Part shown: in pieces, positions 56,646 through 64,000 of the stretch
Numbering within the stretch: position 1 is the first letter of the stretch
Layout of the letters: each line of letters begins with the position of its first letter
DNA from: Neoechinorhynchus agilis
Lineage: Eukaryota; Acanthocephala
Reading direction: 5' to 3'
DNA: 64,000 nt
Assembly: GCA_051530055.1 (NCBI GenBank)
Contig: CM121342.1
Span: forward strand, 13,330,001-13,394,000
The notes under the pieces: model-generated
Seen by the model: only the letters and a program-made list of their open reading frames with translations
Database searches by the model: none
What the model was told of the DNA's origin: nothing
Translations under genes and position numbers: made by a program

Positions 56646-57927
56646 TTTTTTTAAACGAATAATCTTTTTATTGTTTCTTTTTAAAGGACAATTTTAGATT
56701 AAATCGTCCCCAGGACGCTGACCGCATTTCCTCGTTGGATTGCGAGGCTTATTCTTTAAGTTCAGGCGCGAACAAACTCGCATGTTTACGTTGGAATCAC
56801 TTTGTATCCTTCTGCTCGCCGCATTTACCAATATCCTAGAATGCTATTTACTTCTCTGTTTTCGTGATTGCTGAGAGGATATTTCCTTTTGCGATTCTTT
56901 CCTCAATGCTTGACGAAAGAAAGATCATTTGCATTTTCCTTTTAGTTTCACGAACGTTTCTAGCTTTATTGATTGCATTATTTAAAACGTATTGAAATGT
57001 ATGCTCGTTTTTCTCAGCATTGCGGTTTTACCGTTCACGTTAGTAGTTTAATGGATAAATTTCTATCATTTTTGTTTTTTAATCTAGTTAATTTTAAAGT
57101 TGGTCTCACAATTTAAAGTAGAACGAGTTGTATTTTCATTTTGTAGCCTGCTTGGTAAAATAGTTTTTTAGTTGCTGTTTTTGTCCCTTCTCAGAATTTT
57201 GTGCTCCTTTATAGATATTTTTTATGCATAGTTTACTAACGGCGTTCCTTCTTAACGTCTAGACATATTGCCCCGAATCGTTTCGTTCTCAAATGTGCTT
57301 GGGTTAGTCTTAATAACTAGTTTTTTGACAAACCTAGTCGAAATCTTTTATATTGTTTTATTCTGAAGCAAATGCCTGAAATGAAACAATTTTGAAGCAC
57401 TGTCAGTTTTTTGTGGGCAGGGGTCATTTTTGGATTACAGATTTCGCGTCTTAGACATTGATGGACTTTAATTTTATCTACTTTTTTAGTTTAATAGATT
57501 TTTGCACAATTTATGATGTTCTCAACTGCACGCTCAGTGCTTAAAATCTAAATTAAATAAATCGATAATTAACTAGTTGCTTTCGTCGAAATCACATTAA
57601 TTATTTTTAAAGGATGTTTTCACACTAAGCAAACTAGTTTTATACCACAGGTAGTTCATAAAAGTTCCGATGTGAACGGAGAAACATCTTGGTCTTTATT
57701 CCCATTCTGATTCGCTGATAAAAATGGTTAACTGTCGAGGGTTTCTTGATTGTTGCGGCCAACCATTTTCCAACTTTGGCACATGAGAAAGTTCTTTAAC
57801 CAGGTCGTGTTTCCCTCGAGGAGAGCTGCTAGTCGATGTTTGCCTTTCAGAAAAAGTTTTCGATTCCGTTTTCCATTTCTGATGCTTGATTAGTAAAATC
57901 ATTGGTTTCACTCATATATTTCAGAAA
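56646..57927. other. Intergenic, T-rich on the plus strand
   Basis: About 1.3 kb with strong T over A bias on the plus strand (56,650-57,600) and no open frame of note. It holds the LUC7L upstream region; a pyrimidine tract and TTTCAG at 57,915-57,924, just before the ATG, look like an acceptor of a 5' untranslated exon. Confidence 0.4.
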
Positions 57928-60228
57928 ATGAGTGCTCGTGACCAGATGCGGGCGATGATTGATCAGCTTATGGGTAGTAATGCGGATACTGGTAAGTTTG
58001 ATTGCTGCAAAGTTTGCCAAAAACGACTTATATTCGTTCGTGTAAGCTGCTCTTCACATTGGTCTACTCCCCCCATTCTGAACGGGTTTTGTGCAATCGT
58101 GAGTACCTTGGGTTGGGGTCAGAGGTGTGAGCTATCATCATAAACGCCACACAAATCAGCCGAATCAAAGTGCGTTATTTTAAAAAATAATTAATAGTAT
58201 TTATTTTTGAGTACAAACCGTGTCACATATTCAGAAGGATCGGTCAAAAGGTCAATTGGATTCGAAAGCAACCGCGTATGCCGGCCATTTCTGTTGGGAT
58301 GTTGCCCGTTCGATATTCTGAGCGGCACGGTAAGTAAGGGTTCTGCATCTGAAGCGATAAGTTAGTGTATTCATTGATGTACTCATGAGTAGAGAGTTGA
58401 TATGGGATATTGTTCACGATTACACGATCTCGCACTAAAGTCGGACTATGAAAAGGCATCCGAAACACGTGATTTTCGATTCGATATTGATGTGAGTTTA
58501 ATTATTATAACGCTTTAATGAAATATATTTGTTCTTGTAGGCGTTCAGAACTCTAGATTCATTTATCCGCGATACAAACGAAAAAGCTGAAGCAGCGAGA
58601 CGAAAGTTACTTGAGACTCAGGATGAACTAGGTCCGGAGGCTTCTGAGATGATGAAGGCAATTCATGAACTTAGTGAACAAATCGGGGTAAAATTAGCAT
58701 TGGCTGAGGAATTACGAGAATCCGGGTCACCATCGGGTGGTTGCAATTTAGGGTGATGGTGATCCGGTCCATGGGTGCAGACGGAAAAGTTGAAGAGTCT
58801 TTCAAGATTATGAACGAGGTTGAAGACTTGAAGCGAGAAAAGATAAAGAAGGAGTACGATTTTAGGTGTGCGATTCCAAGCACAATCTATCAGCAATACA
58901 AATTGCGGGTGTGCGAGGTGTGTTCAGCTTATTTGGGTATTCATGACAATGATAGACGCCTAGCTGATCATTTCGGTGGAAAGCTTCATCTGGGGTTTAT
59001 TCGAATTAGAGAGCGGTATGCGGATTTGAAGAAAAAGATTGAAGCGAGGAAGCTTAATGGTACCTATGAAACCTATGATGATCTTCGATACCGTGAAAAA
59101 GCTTCGCCTTCAAGAGGGCATGAAGTTCGGCGAACACAAATGTCCCCTAATACAAGACAAACAAGAAAAAGATCGAGCAACGAGCGCCTGTCGCGCATTC
59201 GGAAGCAAGATATTTGTAGATCTCGTGAAATTGATCAAAGGAAACAGAGGTCACGGAGCAGAAATCCTACGTCTATACGTGACTATGAACAAAGTGGGCA
59301 CCGTGATCGCAAACCGCGACATTCAATAGACCATCATAGGCTGAGTGACTCTCAACCGGAACGAGAAGCAAAGCGAGTACATCAACGTAATGAAGTAAGG
59401 CAACCTCGAAGTTCAAGAATTGGTTGCAAACAGCAGAACTCCCGAAAATCGGTAAGTGATGATCAGGAGCTAAGCCAGTCTGAAAATCCGGATAACAGAA
59501 GACGACTTTGTTGTAGTGGTGATTTAAAAAAACCGTCAGAATCGATGAGTCCTGAATTGGATGTGCAGAAGCAAAAGTCTATTGGTATAAACTCAATTCC
59601 GTCCGATTCATCAAATACAAATGTTTCCAAGAGTGGCGAGATCAAGTTTAAAAAATGTCATCACAGGAAACGAACAGCAGAGGGGCATGACCGTACATCA
59701 ACAAAAGGCAAACTGCACAAACCCGTAAGTACTGACGAGTCGTATTGTAAAGGAATAAGATCTCGCAAGAGGAAAGTGACTTCTTGTAGCCGATCAAATC
59801 GATGGGCCCGTAAAGGAAGAGATACAAGTAGCGATGATCGAAAAAAGGTTAGTAAGCGGAGAAAAGATCGGAGGCACGTGAATCGAGGTACTAGTAATGA
59901 ATCTGATACGACGATGAGCGATCTGTCAAGTCGGTCTAGTGACGAGAGTACTCAGAGCTCCGTGAGTAGTCGTAGAATATCGTTTAATTCAGATCGAGAC
60001 ACGATTGGCTCAGAATGCTCGGGAAAGTGTAAGACGTGGAAAAGGTCAAAGAGAAAATATCGGAGTGAGGGTCGAAGTAAAAAAAGGACAAAGCACAAAC
60101 GAAACAATAGCCCAAAGCATAAATATGGAAAAAATGCTAAGGAACACAATTCCTCAACTGAGTCTACAAACTCAAATGAATACTCACCATACAAGGGTAG
60201 ATCGAAAAGGCGAAATCAGAAAAGATAG
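57928..60228 (+). CDS. LUC7L: LUC7-like U1 snRNP-associated splicing factor
   Basis: Exons: 57,928-57,991 (MSARDQMRAMIDQLMGSNAD), 58,235-58,329, 58,393-58,491, 58,541 to about 58,730, about 58,750-60,228. Introns of 243, 63 and 49 bp are GT-AG and in phase. The first zinc finger (RVCRPFLLGCCPFDIL and GYCSRLHDLALKSDYE, CCCH) spans exons 2-3. The second (YKLRVCEVCSAYLGIHDND, then RRLADHFGGKLHLGF, C2H2) is in the last exon. Both match LUC7 proteins closely. A very long Arg/Ser-rich tail of about 400 residues (RDRR/RSRN/SRK-type) follows, longer than the vertebrate tail. LUC7 proteins steer U1 snRNP 5' splice-site choice. The last intron (about 26 bp by GT-AG phase) is too short to trust. Confidence 0.92.
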
Positions 60229-61168
60229 TTGCGATTGGAAAATAATCATCAATTTTCTTCTTAGTGTTGGTGGTGAATGGGAAAGCGGGCCTATACCGCG
60301 ATGACGCAATACTTCTCGGTCCAATTGCACAACGTTATTTCTTATAACATTTTGAAATGCGCCGTATGGCAAGATGCGATTTACTTCAGTCATTTGTGTG
60401 ATCTGGATCCTAGAGGACGGTAAGATCGTCAAATGCGGAAGTTAAATCTGGTCTAACTGTTTCAGCCCAAACACTTAAATGTTACACGTGCAACTCCCCA
60501 AATCCATCATGCCGAGATCCTTTTTCCGTTCGAAGGAACTATTTGAACGATTGCTCGTCAGAAAATTCAACAATGTGTTTTAAAATGGCATGGAAAGGTG
60601 AAGCGTATTTTGCGTAAACATTTACTCACTCCATAGCACCGTTTAGCTCCGGGATATCCATGGGGTTATGCCCGAGGGTGCTCTACTCATGGAACGTTAA
60701 CGATATGGAATCGCCGAATATGCCAATTCAACCGCGGTATCGCAAAAGACTTTATCGGCACATCTCCTCAACACCTGTAAAATAGGAGAAGGAAACGTAA
60801 TAGTATGGTATTGTTATTGCGACGATATGAATGGCTGCAATTCTCGTGTAAAGATGCACGCGGATGAAATTCTAATTACGTTGTTAATGGTGATTGCAAC
60901 TTCCGCGTGAGTAAATTTACAGAATTTCTGTGATTTAAAATAAAAAAATAATATTTGTTTCATAAGCATTTGTGTAAAACACAAGCAAACCAATATAAAA
61001 AACGGACGAAACGCGACTACGTCCCGCCACTTAGTAAATTTCACTCTTTTCACGTCTCTAATTTGGCGTGCTTTTTGTGACTGTATTTCCTTGTGTTTTT
61101 CGCGTGCATTCGTGTTCGTTTCACTCAATGCTTTTTTAAACAAGTGAAACAGTATTAATTTTCGGCAA
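60229..61168. other. Intergenic, no gene recognised
   Basis: Mixed composition with no consistent frame. Around 61,050-61,140 one worn relative of the downstream satellite unit is visible. Confidence 0.35.
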
Positions 61169-61325
61169 TATAATCCCGGCCATAACCCAATTTATTAATT
61201 TGAAATATTTTGCAATGTAGCCTCGCCTCTAAAGGTTGCTAAAACTTACAAGCACTGACTGAAGAGACGAGCTTGTCTCGCGAAATATCTCAAATAAATC
61301 AATTAGGTCATGCCGATGTTCACCC
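61169..61325. repeat. Hairpin repeat (Penelope-terminus type)
   Basis: CCGGCCATAACCCAATTTAT (61,176) and AATATCTCAAATAAATCAAT-TAGGTCATGCCGATG (to 61,318) form imperfect inverted arms. The interior has CTGAAGA, a CGAG...CTCG stem and CGAAATATC, with AATAAATC after it. It is a relative of the 2.13 kb hairpin: same CTCGCGAAATAT core and similar GG(C/T)CATAAC arm. Confidence 0.65.
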
Positions 61326-61387
61326 AATTGCCGCGAACAATTTTATATCGCTGTAGGTAGAACCTCTCAGTTCGTATTCGTTTTGTT

Positions 61388-64000
61388 GCTTTTTTCGGAT
61401 TGCATTTCCGTTGTTTTCTGCGCACATTCGTGTTCGTAAAGATTAATGTTCGTTTTTGAATAAACGAAAGATTTATCATTTGTACCTGTTTAACCGCTTT
61501 TTTCGGATTGCATTTCTTTTGCTTTCTGCGCATATTCGTGTTCGTAAAGATTAATGTTCTTTTTTGACCAAACGAACGAGTGTTCATTTTTACTCGTTAT
61601 ACCGCTTTTTCGGATTGCATTTCTTTTGTTTTATGCGCATATTCGTGATCTTAAGGATTAATGTTCTTTTTTGTCCAAACGAAAGAGTGTTCATTTTTAC
61701 TCGCCTTGCTGCTGGTTTCGGATTCATTTCTTTTGTTTTCTGCGCATATTCGTGTTCGTAAAGATTAATGTTCTTTTTTGACCAAACGAAAGAGTGTTCA
61801 TTTTTACTCGTTATACCGCTTTTTTCGGATTGCATTTCTTTTGTTTTCTGCGCATATTCGTGTTCGTAAAGATTAATGTTCATTTTTCATAAAACGAAAG
61901 AGTATTCATTTTTACTCGTTAACCGCTTTTTCGGATTGCATTTCTTTTGTTTTCTGCGCATATTCGTGTTCGTAAAGATTAATGTTCTTTTTTGACCAAA
62001 CGAAGAGTGTCATTTTACTCTATCGCTTTTTCGGATGCATTTCTTTTGTTTTTGCGCAATTCGTGTCTAAGATTATGTTCTTTTTTGACCAAACGAAAGT
62101 GTTCATTTTTACTCGCCTTGCTGCTGGTTTCGGATTGCATTTCTTTTGTTTTCTGCTCATATTCGTGTTCACAGAGATTAATGTTCTTTTTTTACCAAAC
62201 GAAAGAGTGTTCATTTGCACTCGTTTTACTGTTTTTTCGGATTTCATTTCTTTTGTTTTCTGCGCATATTCGTGTTCGTAAAGATTAATGTTCATTTTTC
62301 ATAAAACGAAAGAGTATTCATTTTTACTCGTTAAACCGCTTTTTTCGGATTGCATTTCTTTTGTTTTCTTGATTTCATTTCTTTTGTTTTTGCGCATATT
62401 CGTGTTCGTAAAGATTAATGTTCTTTTTAAAACGAAAGAGTTTCATTTTTACTCGTTAACCGCTTTTTCGGATTGCATTTCTTTTGTTTTTGCGCATATT
62501 CGTGTCTAAAGATTAATGTTCTTTTTAAAACGAAAGAGTTTCATTTTTACTCGTTCGTTTTCGGATTGCATTTCTTTTGTTTTCTGCGCATATTCGTGTT
62601 CGTAAAGATTAATGTTCTTTTTTGACCAAACGAAGAGTGTCATTTTTACTCGTTATACCGCTTTTTCGGATTGCATTTCTTTTGTTTTATGCGCATATTC
62701 GTGATCTTAAGGATTAATGTTCTTTTTTGACCAAACGAAAGTGTTCATTTTTACTCGCCTTGCTGCTGGTTTCGGATTGCATTTCTTTTGTTTTCTGCTC
62801 ATATTCGTGTTCACAGAGATTAATGTTCTTTTTTTACCAAACGAAAGAGTGTTCATTTGCACTCGTTTTACTGTTTTTTCGGATTTCATTTCTTTTGTTT
62901 TCTGCGCATATTCGTGTTCGTAAAGATTAATGTTCATTTTTCATAAAACGAAAGAGTATTCATTTTTACTCGTTAAACCGCTTTTTTCGGATTGCATTTC
63001 TTTTGTTTTCTGCGCATATTCGTGTTCGTAAAGATTAATGTTCTTTTTTATAACGAAAGAGTGTTCATTTGACTCGTTTACGTTTTTTCGGATTCATTTC
63101 TTTTGTTTTCTGCGCATATTCGTGTTCGTAAAGATTAATGTCTTTTGACCAAACGAAGATGTTCATTTTTACTCGCTTGCTGCTGGTTTCGGATTGCATT
63201 TCTTTTGTTTTCTGCGCATATTCGTGTTCGTAAAGATTAATGTTCTTTTTTGACCAAACGAAGAGTGTTATTTTTACTCGTTTACGTTTTTCGGATTCAT
63301 TTCTTTTGTTTTTGCGCATATTCGTGTCTAAGATTAATGTTCTTTTTAAACGAAAGAGTTTCATTTTTACTCGTTCGCTTTTCGGATTGCATTTCTTTTG
63401 TTTTCTGCGCATATTCGTGTTCGTAAAGATTAATGTTCTTTTTTACCAAACGAAGAGTGTTCATTTACTCGTTTTACTTTTTTCGGTTCATTTCTTTTGT
63501 TTTTGCGCATATTCGTGTCTAAGATTAATGTTCTTTGGTTTTTTGTTGGTTTTTTTGTTTTTTGTTACTCGTCGTTTTCGATTCATTTCTTTGTTTTTGC
63601 GCATATTCGTGTTCGTAAAGATTAATGTTCATTTTTCATAAAACGAAAGAGTATTCATTTTTACTCGTTATACCATTTTTTCGGATTTCATTTCATTTGT
63701 TTTCTGCGCATATTCGTGTTCGTAAAGATTAATGTTCTTTTTTGACCAAACGAAAGAGTGCTCATTTGTACTCGTCATAGCGCTTTTTCGGAATGCATTT
63801 CTTTTGTTTTCTGCGCACATTCGTGTTCGTAAAGATTGATGTTCTTTTTTGACCAAACGAAAGTGTTCATTTTTACTCGCCTTGCTGCTGGTTTCGGATT
63901 GCATTTCTTTTGTTTTCTGCGCATATTTGTGTTCGTAAAGATTAATGTTCGTTATTGACCAAACGGAAGATTGTTCATTTTTTTCTCGTTTTACTGCTAT
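61388..64000 (-). repeat. ~108-bp satellite array, about 24 units, running off the window
   Basis: Each unit contains CGGATTGCATTTCTTTTGTT, CTGCGCATATTCGTGTTCGT, AAAGATTAATGTTC and ACCAAACGAAAGAGTGTTCA in order. 108 bp is 36 codons, so on the minus strand a repeated peptide (NINLYEHEYAQKTKEM, FVWSKK) stays open for up to 100 codons before breaking. Several units (about 62,030-62,080, 62,390-62,540, 63,290-63,570) lack many single bases, for example TGTCTAAG in place of TGTTCGTAAAG. This pattern looks like consensus error in a collapsed repeat, though real divergence is possible. It continues beyond 64,000. Confidence 0.9.

Noticed and set aside
58728-58755. A 26-bp GT-AG intron in LUC7L
   Set aside because: It fits in phase, but adds residues not expected in the family and is shorter than all well-supported introns here (37 bp or more). 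Kept only as an unresolved junction.
61388-64000. CRISPR-like array
   Set aside because: The 108-bp units are contiguous with no unique spacers, and the DNA is clearly eukaryotic. It is a satellite.

Overview
The window is nuclear DNA from a bilaterian invertebrate with small, intron-containing genes. Most introns that can be placed are 37-80 bp with GT-AG ends (for example 49 bp at 4,467-4,515 and 37 bp at 8,347-8,383), mixed with a few of 130-630 bp. The gene set (BARX homeobox, TANGO6, condensin NCAPD2, SPO11, PGS1, LUC7L, BAF, SLC35A, SLC37, a multi-Tudor protein, a sigma-like GST) is metazoan. Nothing in the sequence fixes the phylum, so I do not name one. Genes lie on both strands with no operon-like order.

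Region by region: 0-2.3 kb holds two LINE tails, a small secreted-protein ORF and a hairpin repeat. 4.2-8.8 kb has a secreted EF-hand gene, a weak secreted-protein candidate and a gene with an aerolysin-like pattern. 9.4-11.5 kb is a multi-Tudor gene (-), followed by a 34-bp minisatellite that begins with sequence resembling a LINE tail. 13.0-19.0 kb carries NCAPD2 and SPO11 head to tail, convergent with a Shisa-like gene. 20.4-23.8 kb is repeats (88-bp tandem repeat, tRNA-derived SINE, hairpin) plus one unassigned gene. 24-32.3 kb carries PGS1 (-), BARX (+), a 380-bp palindrome and TANGO6 (-). 33.5-37.2 kb is a retroelement graveyard (three LINE types) with an initiator-type tRNA-Met inside it. 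37.8-47 kb has a bHLH gene, a BAF gene with a long basic N-terminal extension, a GST, small secreted ORFs, a CS-domain gene and an SLC35A nucleotide-sugar transporter. 48-56.6 kb is the most unusual block: two nearly identical SLC37 genes 4,818 bp apart, each directly preceded by Penelope-like retroelement sequence, with a Pro/Cys-rich secreted protein gene between them. 57.9-60.2 kb is LUC7L. The last 2.6 kb is a ~108-bp satellite.

Two themes link the pieces. First, at least eight short hairpins or half-hairpins share a core (CTGANGA, a short stem, then CGAAA(T/C)), and most run into an AATAAAT-type end. The Penelope-like element at 53-54.6 kb ends in similar sequence, so I read these as solo Penelope-type termini or retrozyme-like derivatives with a degenerate hammerhead-like core. 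Second, several conserved host genes (SPO11, NCAPD2, SLC35A, GST, PGS1, LUC7L) each have one junction where no normal-length GT-AG intron joins the frames. Either the assembly carries residual indels or some introns have unusual borders. All functional names come from reading protein motifs by eye; no database search was possible.
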